From Streptomyces sp. NRRL S-340 (GTDB lineage: Bacteria > Actinomycetota > Actinomycetes > Streptomycetales > Streptomycetaceae), in NCBI RefSeq assembly GCF_000720185.1, contig NZ_JOIY01000002.1, forward strand, positions 164,674 to 228,673: DNA of 64,000 nt. The letters run 5' to 3'. The notes below the pieces were generated by a model. It saw only the letters and a list, made by a program, of their open reading frames with translations. It was not told the origin of the DNA and ran no database searches. The position numbers were made by a program, and so were the translations under genes. Shown piece after piece: positions 55,736 to 64,000 of the stretch (its first letter is position 1; each line of letters starts with the position of its first letter).

Positions 55736-57655
55736 TCAGGCGGGCCCGGTGCCCGTGCGCGCGGGTGACGGCGTTCCGCGGCCCCCGTCCGGTGCCGGGT
55801 CGGCCGGTCCCGGCAGCACACCGGGGCCCGCTCCCGGGGCCGGGCTTTCGAGGGCCGGCCCGGCGCTCTCGCCGAGGAAGCCGCCCGACTGGTGCTGCCA
55901 GAGTCCGGCGTAGGCCCCGTCCGCCGCCAGCAGTTGCTCGTGGGTGCCCTGCTCGACGACGTCGCCCCGGTCGAGGACGACGAGACGGTCCATGCCGGCG
56001 ACGGTGCTCAGACGGTGGGCGACCACGAGGGCCGTACGCCCGTCCATCAGCCGCCACAGGGCGTCCTGGACGAGGAGTTCGCTCTCCGAGTCCAGCGCGC
56101 TGGTCGCCTCGTCGAGCAGCAGGACCGGGGCGTCTCGCAGGATGGCCCGGGCGAGGGCGACACGCTGGCGCTGGCCGCCCGAGAGTTTCACCCCCCGCTC
56201 CCCCACCATGGTGGCGAAGCCGTCGGGGAGCCCGCAGGCGAACTCCGTGACGTGCGCGGCCTCGGCCGCCGCGTGGATCTCCTCGTCGGTGGCGCCGGGC
56301 CGGGCGAAGGCGATGTTGTCCCGCAGGCTGCGGTGGAACAGGGCGGGTTCCTGCGGGACGTAGGCGATCAGTGAGCGCAGGTCGCTCTGGCGCAGCCGGC
56401 TGATGTCCTGACCGCCGATCAGGATGCGTCCGCCGTCGATGTCGGACATCCGCAGCAGGAGCCGGGTGAGCGTGGTCTTGCCGCCGCCGGACCTGCCGAC
56501 CAGACCGATCCGTGCGCCTGCGGGCACCTCCAGGGTCAGTCCCCGGAAGATCGGCTCGGCACCCGCGTGGGCGAAGGTGACCGCCTCGAAGCGGATGCCG
56601 GTGTCCCGCCGCGCGAGCGGTTCGGGTTCCGTCGGGTCGAGCACGGTGGGCGGGTCCAGCAGCAGCTCGGTGAACTGCGCGGCCTCGGTCATCGAGCTTT
56701 CCAGGCGCCGGTAGATCTGGTTGAACTCGAACATGATCTGGGTCGCGTTGGAGTAGTAGGTGAACGCGACGACGACCTCCTCCACTCCCTGGCCCGGACC
56801 GCCTAAGGCGACCGCGACCAGCAGTCCCAGCACGTTGGTCAGCACGGACATGGGGGCGATCAGGACGTCCACGCGCAGATTGCCGTAGTCCCACGACCTC
56901 AGCGTCAGCCGCCGGGACTCCGCGACCCGGGCGCGGTGTTCCGCGGCCTCCCGCCGCTCGGCCGCGAACGCCCGGACGGTCTCCATGTTCATGAGGCTGT
57001 CGGCGACGTGGCCGGAGACCCGGGCGATCGCCGCCTCGCGCTCGTCGACGAGCCTTTGCCGGCGACGGATCAGGGGTGCCGCGGCCACCACGGTCAGCGC
57101 GATCATCACCAGGAGACCGACGACGAGCATCGGTTCGTAGCTCCACAGCACCACGGCACCGAACACCAGGGGGACGAGGCTGCCCACGACCCGGTACGTC
57201 ACCGTGTCGACGAAGTCCTCGAAGCGTCTGCCGAAGCTCAGCACCCGCTTGGTCAGGGAGCCGGCGAAGTTGTCGTGGAAGAACGCCGCGTCCTGGGCGA
57301 GGAGTTCGTCCATGCCCCTGACGTACAGGTGTTCCGAGCCGAGGGCGTCCACCCGGTTCAGGCAGTGCTGGCCGACCCGCCACACCGCCTCGGCGAGCAG
57401 CAGCGTCACACCGAAGCCCAGCACGTACGGCAGCGCCGAGGCGAGCGTGAGACCGCTGTGGCCGGCGGCCTGTCCTGCCAGTTTGGCGATCAGCAGGGGG
57501 GCGACGTAACGGATGCCGATGTTGCCCGCGGCCGGCAGCAGCAGCGCGGGCAGGGCCGGCCGGTGCAGTCGCAGCAGTTCCCGGCCGTAGTACCGCGCCG
57601 CCAGCAGGACGGCACTCCTGCCCGGAGCCGGTCCTCGCTCTTCTGTGTTCCCCAT
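55736..57655 (-). CDS. ABC transporter, fused permease/ATP-binding protein (exporter type)
   Basis: 639-residue half-transporter. Membrane domain (about 30-320) with about six helices; ATPase domain (about 350-590): Walker A GRSGGGKTT near 390, Q-loop YVPQEPALFH, signature KLSGGQRQRVALARAIL near 490, Walker B VLLLDEATSALD and VAHRLST. The last 50 residues are a Pro/Gly-rich tail. ATG 57655 follows GGAGTGTG. It presumably works as a homodimer because no partner half-transporter is adjacent. Cargo unknown (drug, lipid or peptide). Confidence 0.88.
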   Translation of the reverse strand: MGNTEERGPAPGRSAVLLAARYYGRELLRLHRPALPALLLPAAGNIGIRYVAPLLIAKLAGQAAGHSGLTLASALPYVLGFGVTLLLAEAVWRVGQHCLNRVDALGSEHLYVRGMDELLAQDAAFFHDNFAGSLTKRVLSFGRRFEDFVDTVTYRVVGSLVPLVFGAVVLWSYEPMLVVGLLVMIALTVVAAAPLIRRRQRLVDEREAAIARVSGHVADSLMNMETVRAFAAERREAAEHRARVAESRRLTLRSWDYGNLRVDVLIAPMSVLTNVLGLLVAVALGGPGQGVEEVVVAFTYYSNATQIMFEFNQIYRRLESSMTEAAQFTELLLDPPTVLDPTEPEPLARRDTGIRFEAVTFAHAGAEPIFRGLTLEVPAGARIGLVGRSGGGKTTLTRLLLRMSDIDGGRILIGGQDISRLRQSDLRSLIAYVPQEPALFHRSLRDNIAFARPGATDEEIHAAAEAAHVTEFACGLPDGFATMVGERGVKLSGGQRQRVALARAILRDAPVLLLDEATSALDSESELLVQDALWRLMDGRTALVVAHRLSTVAGMDRLVVLDRGDVVEQGTHEQLLAADGAYAGLWQHQSGGFLGESAGPALESPAPGAGPGVLPGPADPAPDGGRGTPSPARTGTGPA

Positions 57656-57870
57656 CACACTCCCGGAGGTTCGGAAGTCGGCAGTGTCCCGCCGGGGAAG
57701 ACCCTCAGTCCAGGCATTTACCGCGGATGGGCGACAACCGGACACCGGCGGACTCGGGGGACGCGGCGCCGTATCCCGGGCCGGTTTCCGCGGAGGGCGC
57801 CTGACGGGCCGACGGTGCCGCTGCCGCCGCCGAGGGCGGTGGTCGCACCGGGCCCGCGCCTCCACCTGCC

Positions 57871-58794
57871 TCACCCACGGTCCCCGTCCCCGCGGGGCAG
57901 TCCGGCCCCGACCCGTGCCGCCGTCTCGCGCAGCCAGATGTGGGCCGCGTCATGGGTGTGGACCGGGTGCCACCACAGGGCTTCGCGCAGCGGCACGGCC
58001 TCGTAGGGCGGCTCCACCACCCGGACGGCGGCGACGGGCGCCAGCACGCGTGCCAGCCGCGCCTGGATCAGGCCGATGCGCCGGGTGCCGGCGATCATCA
58101 GGGGCAGGAGCTGGAAGTTGTCGACGGAGACCTCGACGCGCGGCTCGATGCCGAGCATGCCCAACTGCCGTACGGCGGGGGCGTCGTAGGTGCGCTGGTA
58201 GGTCACCCACGGCAGCCGGGCCAGGTCACGCCGGGTGAGCCGGTCCCCGGCACCGGGGTGGTCCCGCGACACGAGGACCACCCAGCGGTCGTCGTAGAGG
58301 TCGGTGGCGGGGAAACCGCTGATCACGCCGTGCGGCATGAGCAGGCCGTCCGTGGCGCTCAGCAGGGTCGCCGTGCCGTCCACGACGGTCGGCGGGGTCT
58401 GGGTGAAGCGGAGCCGGATGCCGGGAGCCTCCTCGTGCACCACCCGGGCGAGTTCGGTACCGAAGACGGCGACGGCGTAGTCGGAGGCCACCAGCCTGAA
58501 CTCGCGGCTCTCCCGGGCCGGGTCGAAGTCGGCCTGGCTGGAGAAGAGGCGTTCCAGCACGTCGTAGGCGGTGGAGGTGCGGTCCAGGAGGACCTGTCCG
58601 AGTGCGGTCAGCTCGTAGTGGCCGCCGACGCGGGCGAGCAGGTCGTCGTCGAAGTGGCGGCGCAGGCGGGCGAGGGCCGCGCTCATGGCGGGCTGGCTGA
58701 GACCGACGCGCTGCCCGGCCCGGGTGACGTTGCGCTCTTCCAGCAGGGCGCGCAGGGCGACGACGAGGTTGAGATCGAGGCGGGCCAGGTTCAC
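57871..58794 (-). CDS. LysR-family transcriptional regulator
   Basis: 307 residues: N-terminal winged HTH (LARLDLNLVVALRALLEERN at 3-22; SQPAMSAALARLRRHFDDDL near 34-53) and a C-terminal co-inducer domain. This N-terminus, with NLVVAL and RVGGHYELT, resembles the NodD/aromatic-responsive subgroup. GTG 58794 starts the protein just ahead of the HTH. It is divergent from the catabolic operon at 58927, with two dyads of LysR type in the 132-bp gap, so it very likely controls that operon. Confidence 0.9.
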   Translation of the reverse strand: MNLARLDLNLVVALRALLEERNVTRAGQRVGLSQPAMSAALARLRRHFDDDLLARVGGHYELTALGQVLLDRTSTAYDVLERLFSSQADFDPARESREFRLVASDYAVAVFGTELARVVHEEAPGIRLRFTQTPPTVVDGTATLLSATDGLLMPHGVISGFPATDLYDDRWVVLVSRDHPGAGDRLTRRDLARLPWVTYQRTYDAPAVRQLGMLGIEPRVEVSVDNFQLLPLMIAGTRRIGLIQARLARVLAPVAAVRVVEPPYEAVPLREALWWHPVHTHDAAHIWLRETAARVGAGLPRGDGDRG

Positions 58795-58840
58795 GGATCG
58801 GTCCCTTGCGGTGGAGCGATGAGCGGGGACGATTGATGCC

Positions 58841-58855
58841 ATGGATGCCAGCCAT
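58841..58855. promoter_or_regulatory. LysR-type box 1
   Basis: ATGG-N7-CCAT (T-N11-A with 4-bp arms), 46 bp from the LysR start, where autoregulatory recognition sites usually lie. Confidence 0.5.
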
Positions 58856-58893
58856 CCACAGAATCTATTTCCCTGATCGCCGGTGGGGGTCCA

Positions 58894-58912
58894 GATTAGT
58901 CCCACCGCAATC
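58894..58912. promoter_or_regulatory. LysR-type box 2
   Basis: GATT-N11-AATC, a perfect dyad with the T-N11-A spacing, abutting the AGGAGG of the first catabolic gene. Possibly an activation or repression site near the promoter or transcript start. Confidence 0.4.
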
Positions 58913-58926
58913 AGGAGGACACGTCC

Positions 58927-59922
58927 GTGAAACCCGAACCCTCGTCCGCGCTCTTCGCCGGGCCGTTCGCCCTCGCCACCCTCTCGGCCCCGGACGGGCC
59001 CGAGTTCCCCGCCCTCGTCACCCCCGACGGCCAGGCCCTCGATCTGCGGGACGCCTTCGGCGACGAACGGCTGACCGCCCTGGACGTCCTGGACCGCTGG
59101 GAGACGGCCCTGCCGCGGCTGCGCGCACTCGCGGCCGGCACCGGACTCGCTCGCACGGCCGTCGCGGACCTGCGCGTGCACGCGCCTGTGACGCCCCGGC
59201 AGGTGTTCCAGTCGGGCGCGAACTACCGGCAGCACGTGGTCGATCTGCACGTCGCCCACCGTGCGCCCGGTGACGAGCGGCCGGAGGACGAGCGGCGCGC
59301 GGAGGCGGCGGCGCTCATGGACCGGCGGGCGGCGGAGGACCTGCCGTACGTCTTCATCGGCCTGCCGAGCGCGATCACCGGTCCGTACGACGACGTCGTC
59401 CTGCCGGCCTGGGCCGAACAGCCCGACTGGGAACTGGAGCTGGCGGCCGTCATCGGCAGACCGGCCCACCGTGTGCCGGTGGAGGAAGCGCCGGAGTACA
59501 TCGCCGGCTACACCATCGCCAACGACCTGACCGACCGGGCCACCGTCTTCCGCCGGGACATGCCGCAGATCGGCACCGACTGGCTGCGCAGCAAGAACGC
59601 GCCCGGGTTCACCCCGCTCGGCCCCTGGATCGTCCCGTCCGAGTCGGTCGCGGACCCCGACGACCTCCGCGTCCGGCTCAAGCTCAACGGCGAGACCATG
59701 CAGGACGAGTCCACCAAGGACATGATCTTCAAGGTGGCGCGCATGGTGGCGTACGCCTCGCGGACCGCCCGTCTGCTCCCCGGCGATCTGGTGCTCACCG
59801 GCAGCCCGGCCGGCAACGGCATGCACTGGGGCCGGCTGCTGCGCGACGGCGATGTCATGGAGGGCACGGTCAGCGGACTCGGAATCCAGCGCACCCGTTG
59901 TGTCGCGGAGGGCGCCGCGTGA
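58927..59922 (+). CDS. Fumarylacetoacetate hydrolase family protein
   Basis: 331 residues; C-terminal FAH fold (about 95-325). Metal ligands are suggested by the WELELAAVIGR block (about 172-182) and YTIANDLTDR near 197-206; the closing motif LLPGDLVLTGSPAGNG near 281 is standard. Such enzymes act as hydratases, decarboxylases or C-C hydrolases after ring cleavage. GTG 58927 has AGGAGG at 58913-58918. First gene of a five-gene operon; its stop overlaps the next start. Confidence 0.88.
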   Translation: MKPEPSSALFAGPFALATLSAPDGPEFPALVTPDGQALDLRDAFGDERLTALDVLDRWETALPRLRALAAGTGLARTAVADLRVHAPVTPRQVFQSGANYRQHVVDLHVAHRAPGDERPEDERRAEAAALMDRRAAEDLPYVFIGLPSAITGPYDDVVLPAWAEQPDWELELAAVIGRPAHRVPVEEAPEYIAGYTIANDLTDRATVFRRDMPQIGTDWLRSKNAPGFTPLGPWIVPSESVADPDDLRVRLKLNGETMQDESTKDMIFKVARMVAYASRTARLLPGDLVLTGSPAGNGMHWGRLLRDGDVMEGTVSGLGIQRTRCVAEGAA

Positions 59923-60875
59923 ACCGCCACGACCCCGAGGGCGCGATCGCCGAGGCCGCCAAGGCGTGCTCCAACTGGGGCCGCTGGGGCGAGGACGACC
60001 GGCTCGGCACCCTCAACTTCCTGAGCGCGGACAAGCGCCGCGCGGGCGCGGCCCTGGTGCGGCGGGGCGTCAGCTTCTCGCTGTCCCAGGCGTTCGACAT
60101 GAACGGCCCGCAGAAGGGCTGGCGGCGGCGCACCAACCCGGTGCACACGATGCTGGACACCGGCACCGACGCCGCCCTCGGCGTCCAGGGCTTCCCGCAC
60201 GGCCTCGGCGGCGCGGACGACGTGATCGCGATGCCGCTGCAGTGCTCGACCCAGTGGGACGGGCTCGGCCACATCTTCGACCACGGCAAGGCGTGGAACG
60301 GGCGGGACGCCGAGAGGGTCGTCACCTCCGACGGCGACCTCGTCACCGGCATCGAGCACATGGCGCCGTACGTCGCGGGCCGGGGTGTGCTGCTGGACGT
60401 GGGCCGCGTGGCCGGCGACGACGGGGAGCTGCCGGACGGTTTCGCGATCACCGAGGAGCATCTGACGGCGACGGCCGAGGCGCACGCGGTGGCCGTCGGC
60501 CGGGGTGACATCGTGCTGGTGCGCACCGGGCAGCTGGCCCGTGCACGCCGCGAGGGCTGGGGGGACTACGCCGGCGGCCCGGCGCCCGGTCTGTCGTTCA
60601 CCACGGCCGGCTGGCTGCACTCGACCGAGATCGCCGCGATCGCCACGGACACCTGGGGCTTCGAGGTCCGCCCGAACGAGTTCGAGCACGCCTTCCAGCC
60701 GCTGCACCAGGTCGCCATCCCGAACATCGGGCTGCTGATCGGCGAGATGTGGGACCTGGAGGCGCTCGCCGAGGACTGTGTCCGCGACGGCACGTACGAG
60801 TTCTGGCTGACCGCCGCGCCCCTCCGCATCACCGGCGCGGTCGGCTCCCCCGTCAACCCGATCGCCGTCAAGTAA
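59919..60875 (+). CDS. Cyclase-family metal-dependent hydrolase (kynurenine formamidase/isatin hydrolase-like)
   Basis: 318 residues of Pfam cyclase type (PF04199). The metal-binding region reads STQWDGLGHIFDHG near 102-115, the variant found in the 310-330-residue subgroup. These enzymes hydrolyse amides or cyclic imides such as N-formylkynurenine or isatin. GTG 59919 overlaps the upstream TGA (GTGA). Its role here is probably opening or deformylation of a ring substrate, but the compound is not identifiable. Confidence 0.83.
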   Translation: MNRHDPEGAIAEAAKACSNWGRWGEDDRLGTLNFLSADKRRAGAALVRRGVSFSLSQAFDMNGPQKGWRRRTNPVHTMLDTGTDAALGVQGFPHGLGGADDVIAMPLQCSTQWDGLGHIFDHGKAWNGRDAERVVTSDGDLVTGIEHMAPYVAGRGVLLDVGRVAGDDGELPDGFAITEEHLTATAEAHAVAVGRGDIVLVRTGQLARARREGWGDYAGGPAPGLSFTTAGWLHSTEIAAIATDTWGFEVRPNEFEHAFQPLHQVAIPNIGLLIGEMWDLEALAEDCVRDGTYEFWLTAAPLRITGAVGSPVNPIAVK

Positions 60876-60899
60876 CGCACGGAACAGAGGAGTTCCCAC

Positions 60900-62030
60900 A
60901 TGAGCACAGCCCGCACGGTCCTGGTGATCGGTGGTGGCGCCGCAGGCAACGCCGCGACGGTCCTGCTGCGCCGCGCCGGCCTCACGGTGGACCTGATCGA
61001 GGCGAAGGACGACTGGAACGCCACCGCCGGCTCCGGCATCACCCTCCAGGGCAACGCCCTGCGTGTCCTGCGCGAACTCGGCGTCTGGGAACAGGTGAAG
61101 GCGTCCGGCTTCGGTTTCGGCTCCGTCGGCATCACCGCCCCCGACGGCACCGTCCTGCACGTCGCGCGGGACCTGCGCACCGGCGGCGACGATCTGCCCG
61201 CCACCGTCGGCATGCAGCGCCCGAGGCTCCAGCAGATCCTGATCGACGCCGTACGGGGCAGCGGCGCCACCGTGCGGCTCGGCACGACCGCCGAGATCCT
61301 CGGCCAGGACGCGGACGGGGTCTCCATACGGTTCTCCGACGGCAGCGAGGGCCGGTACGACCTGGTCATCGCCGCCGACGGCCTCGGGTCCTCGACCCGG
61401 GCGGCGATCGGCATCGGCGACAAGCCGGAGCCGACCGGCATGGCCATCTGGCGTGCCTCCGCCCCGCGTCCGACCGGCGTGGTCCGCACCGACCTCGCCT
61501 ACGGCGGCCCGGCCTACATCGCCGGGTACTGCCCCACCAGCGACACCACCCTGTACGCCTACGTCGTCGAGGCCAACCGCGACCGTGCGTCCATCCCGCC
61601 GAAGACGTACGCCGAGGAGATGCGCCGCCTCGCCGGCGCCTACGGGGGCCACTGGCCGGAGATCACCGAGCACATCACCGACCCGGCGAAGGTCAACTAC
61701 ACCTGGTTCGACCGGCTGCTGGTCGAGGGGTCCTGGCACCGCGGCCGGGTCGTGCTGATCGGCGACGCCGCGCACTGCTGCCCGCCCACACTGGCACAGG
61801 GCGCGGCCCTGTCCCTGGAGGACGCACTTGTCCTCGCCCGCCTGCTGACCGCCTCGGACACCTGGGACGACGCCCTCTTCCGGGCGTACTACGAGCGGCG
61901 CGTGGCCCGCGTCCGTCCGGTCGTGGAGGCGTCCGTGCAGATCGGGCAGTGGCAGTTGGACGGCGTCCGGGACGCGGACGTGCCCGGCCTGATGGGCCGC
62001 ATGATGACGATGCTGCGGGAACTGCCGTGA
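60900..62030 (+). CDS. FAD-dependent aromatic monooxygenase (PHBH fold)
   Basis: 376-residue flavoprotein hydroxylase. N-terminal dinucleotide motif VIGGGAAGNAATVLLRRAGL near 9-28, DG-type motif in YDLVIAADGLGS near 153-164, and the FAD ribityl motif RVVLIGDAAHCCPPTLAQGA near 283-302. Substrate probably a phenol or aminobenzoate that must be hydroxylated before ring cleavage. ATG 60900 with GAGGAG 8-10 nt upstream, 24 nt after the cyclase gene. Stop overlaps the amidohydrolase start. Confidence 0.88.
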   Translation: MSTARTVLVIGGGAAGNAATVLLRRAGLTVDLIEAKDDWNATAGSGITLQGNALRVLRELGVWEQVKASGFGFGSVGITAPDGTVLHVARDLRTGGDDLPATVGMQRPRLQQILIDAVRGSGATVRLGTTAEILGQDADGVSIRFSDGSEGRYDLVIAADGLGSSTRAAIGIGDKPEPTGMAIWRASAPRPTGVVRTDLAYGGPAYIAGYCPTSDTTLYAYVVEANRDRASIPPKTYAEEMRRLAGAYGGHWPEITEHITDPAKVNYTWFDRLLVEGSWHRGRVVLIGDAAHCCPPTLAQGAALSLEDALVLARLLTASDTWDDALFRAYYERRVARVRPVVEASVQIGQWQLDGVRDADVPGLMGRMMTMLRELP

Positions 62031-63028
62031 GCACGGCCCCCACCGTGGACGTCCACGCCCATGTGCTGCTGCCCGAGGTGGAGGCCCTGGTGTCCGGTCT
62101 GCCGGGGCTGGCGCAGGCGAAGGCACTGGACGCCCGGCGCAACGGTCCCGCGGCCCTGGCCGTCAGCGGGCCCATGGTGCGCGAACGCCTTCCCCGACTG
62201 ACCGACCCCGCCGTGCGGCTGGCCGCGATGGACGCCCAGGGCGTGGACGTGCAACTGGTCAGCCCCTCCCCCTCGCACTACCACTACTGGGCAGGCGAGG
62301 GGACGGCGGAGAAGGTGTACCGGCTCGCCAACGAGGCGACCGCCGCGCACTGTTCGGCCGCACCCGGCCGGCTGCGGGGCCTCGGCCTGGTGCCGTTGCA
62401 GCATCCTGATCACACGGTGCGCGCCCTCGATCACGCGCTGGGCCAGGGCCTGCTGGGCGTCGAGATCTCCAGCCACGCACCGGGGCGAGAACTCTCCGAC
62501 CCGGCCTACGAGCCCTTCTGGACCCGGGCCGAGGAGACCGGGGCGATCGTCTTCCTGCACCCCTTCGGCTGCACGCTCGACGAACGGCTGGACCGCTGGT
62601 ACCTGTCCAACACCGTCGGCCAGCCGGTGGAGAACGCCGTCGCCCTCTCCCACCTGATCTTCTCCGGCGTCCTGGACCGGCACCCGGACCTGACCCTGAT
62701 CGCCGCGCACGGGGGCGGCTACCTGCCCACCCACATCGGCCGCTGCGACCACGCCTGGTCCGTCCGGCCCGACGCGGGCGCCGGCTGCGCGCACCCGCCC
62801 GGCAGCTATCTGGAGCGGCTGTACTTCGACTCCCTCGTCCACGACCCGCACGCGCTGCGGGAGCTGGTACGGGCAGCGGGCGCGGGCCGGGTGCTGCTCG
62901 GCTCCGACTTCCCCTTCGACATGGGCACCGAGGACCCCGTCGGCGCGCTGCGCGCCGCCGGTCTGCCCGACGCCGACTTCCACGCCGTACGCGGCGGCAA
63001 CGCCTCCGCCCTCCTCTGCAAGGAATGA
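62027..63028 (+). CDS. Amidohydrolase-family decarboxylase/hydrolase (ACMSD-like)
   Basis: 333 residues of the PF04909 group, which includes aminocarboxymuconate semialdehyde decarboxylase and resorcylate decarboxylases. Metal ligands: VDVHAHVLLPE near 8-18 (HxH), FLHPFG near 180, IAAHGGGYLPTHIGR near 224-238 and the Asp in LLGSDFPFDMG near 288. GTG 62027 overlaps the upstream stop. Probably removes a carboxyl group from the aromatic or from the ring-cleavage product. Confidence 0.85.
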   Translation: MSTAPTVDVHAHVLLPEVEALVSGLPGLAQAKALDARRNGPAALAVSGPMVRERLPRLTDPAVRLAAMDAQGVDVQLVSPSPSHYHYWAGEGTAEKVYRLANEATAAHCSAAPGRLRGLGLVPLQHPDHTVRALDHALGQGLLGVEISSHAPGRELSDPAYEPFWTRAEETGAIVFLHPFGCTLDERLDRWYLSNTVGQPVENAVALSHLIFSGVLDRHPDLTLIAAHGGGYLPTHIGRCDHAWSVRPDAGAGCAHPPGSYLERLYFDSLVHDPHALRELVRAAGAGRVLLGSDFPFDMGTEDPVGALRAAGLPDADFHAVRGGNASALLCKE

Positions 63029-63032
63029 CCCC

Positions 63033-63965
63033 ATGCGTCTTCTCACCCATCTGCGGCACGTCGATCTCGCCGTGCCCGATTACGACAAGCAGCTCGACTT
63101 CTACGCGGGCGTCTGGGGCCTGACCAAGGTCGCCGAGGACTCCGGGATCTCCTTCCTGGCCGCCGAAGGCTCCCCGGAGCAGTACGTCGTCCGGCTGCGC
63201 AAGGCCGAGGAGAAGCGCCTCGACCTGGTCTCCTACGGCGCCGCGTCCGCCGCCGACGTGGACACCCTCGCCGAGCGGCTCCTCGCCGGAGGCGTCCGGT
63301 TGATCTCACAGCCGGGCAAGGTGGGCACCCCCGGCGGCGGCTACGGCTTCCGCTTCTTCGATGTCGACGGCCGCACCATCGAGGTCTCCGCGGACGTCGG
63401 GGTGCGGCGGCACCGCAAGATCGAGGAGAGGGAGTCGATCCCGGTCAAGCTGAGCCATGTGGTGCTCAACTCCCCCGATCTGGGCCGGACCCGGCAGTGG
63501 TACGAGCGGCACCTCGGCTTCCGCCTCTCCGACACCCTCAGCTCCCCGCACATGGGCGAGGTCATGCACTTCATGCGGATCTCCAGCCAGCACCACTCGA
63601 TGGCGCTGGCCAAGGGTCCGCACACCTCGCTGCACCATGTCTCCTTCGAGATGCGCGGCATCGACGAGTACATGCGCGGCTCCGGCCGCGTGACCCGCGC
63701 CGGGTTCAGGAAGATCTGGGGCCCCGGCCGGCACATGGCGGGCGACAACACCTTCACCTACTTCCTCGACCCGCACGGCAACACCGTCGAGTACACCACC
63801 GAGCTGGAGTGCCTGGACGAGGACACCTGGCACCCGCACGTCTACGACTTCTCCCGGCCCGAGGTCACCGACCAGTGGGGCACCGCCAACCCCATGAACG
63901 AACTCGTCGCCAAGGAGTCGTTCAACGATCCCGACCGCGGAGTCTTCGTCCCCCCGCCGGTCTGA
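63033..63965 (+). CDS. VOC-family extradiol dioxygenase-like protein
   Basis: 310 residues with two vicinal-oxygen-chelate repeats. The C-terminal module keeps iron-ligand positions: His in KLSHVVLNSPDLG near 141, His in TSLHHVSFEM near 200-209, and Glu in PHGNTVEYTTELE near 250. This is the catechol 2,3-dioxygenase pattern, so meta cleavage of a catechol-like product is likely. ATG 63033, 4 nt after the upstream stop. Last gene visible; the operon may continue beyond the window. Confidence 0.85.
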   Translation: MRLLTHLRHVDLAVPDYDKQLDFYAGVWGLTKVAEDSGISFLAAEGSPEQYVVRLRKAEEKRLDLVSYGAASAADVDTLAERLLAGGVRLISQPGKVGTPGGGYGFRFFDVDGRTIEVSADVGVRRHRKIEERESIPVKLSHVVLNSPDLGRTRQWYERHLGFRLSDTLSSPHMGEVMHFMRISSQHHSMALAKGPHTSLHHVSFEMRGIDEYMRGSGRVTRAGFRKIWGPGRHMAGDNTFTYFLDPHGNTVEYTTELECLDEDTWHPHVYDFSRPEVTDQWGTANPMNELVAKESFNDPDRGVFVPPPV

Positions 63966-64000
63966 TCCCACCCCCCTCCACCCCCCTCCACTCCCGGGGG
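63966..64000. other. Window end, no feature
   Basis: 35 bases after the last stop: C-rich with two CACCCCCCTC copies; nothing recognisable. Confidence 0.5.

Overview
The window has very high G+C, GTG starts, many 4-nt ATGA/GTGA start-stop overlaps, AfsR-like and LAL regulators and an aerobic-type cobalamin cluster. All of this points to a Streptomyces chromosome or a close relative. I see no rRNA, tRNA, CRISPR array, insertion sequence or prophage. Most genes are ordinary accessory metabolism. The least explained parts are a block of five large regulators and an unassigned aromatic-catabolism operon.

Region by region. (1) 1-11039: L-rhamnose use. A rhamnose-type ABC importer reads leftward, with ATPase, permease and a second permease cut by the window edge. 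Reading rightward are isomerase rhaI, a bifunctional aldolase/dehydrogenase and kinase rhaB. The divergent promoters each carry a LacI-type palindrome. lutABC (lactate to pyruvate) follows directly, so the lactate made from rhamnose can enter central metabolism. (2) 11062-14634: an Opu-type osmolyte ABC transporter whose ATPase gene faces its binding-protein and permease genes. (3) 14807-27156: MarR regulator; GH15/SDR/ANTAR operon; TPP-dependent pyruvate-oxidase-like enzyme downstream of a large FAD/Fe-S lactate-dehydrogenase-like protein; ctaG; an orphan CoxM-like FAD protein; and a frameshifted GNAT gene. (4) 27401-41517: cobalamin synthesis and uptake. cobN sits behind a cobalamin riboswitch, then cobG-cobH-cobIJ, cobK, cbiD, a btuCDF-like importer behind a second riboswitch, cobM and a stand-alone cbiT. 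(5) 41817-52481: five regulators on the minus strand, two XRE-NB-ARC-TPR proteins, two AraC proteins and one LAL/LuxR protein. The XRE and AraC members look like paralogous pairs, and repetitive DNA lies at one junction. (6) 52711-57655: a doubtful small ORF, a GNAT acetyltransferase, an RNase J away from its usual dapA neighbour, and a fused ABC exporter. (7) 57871-63965: a LysR regulator divergent from a five-gene operon (FAA hydrolase, cyclase-family hydrolase, FAD monooxygenase, amidohydrolase/decarboxylase, VOC dioxygenase), probably an aromatic meta-cleavage pathway.

Regulation visible in the sequence includes two LacI-type operators with promoters, two cobalamin riboswitches, LysR-type dyads, several strong convergent-gene hairpins, and three genes (11062, 31312, 53902) whose start codon lies where a -10 box would put the transcription start, which suggests leaderless mRNAs.
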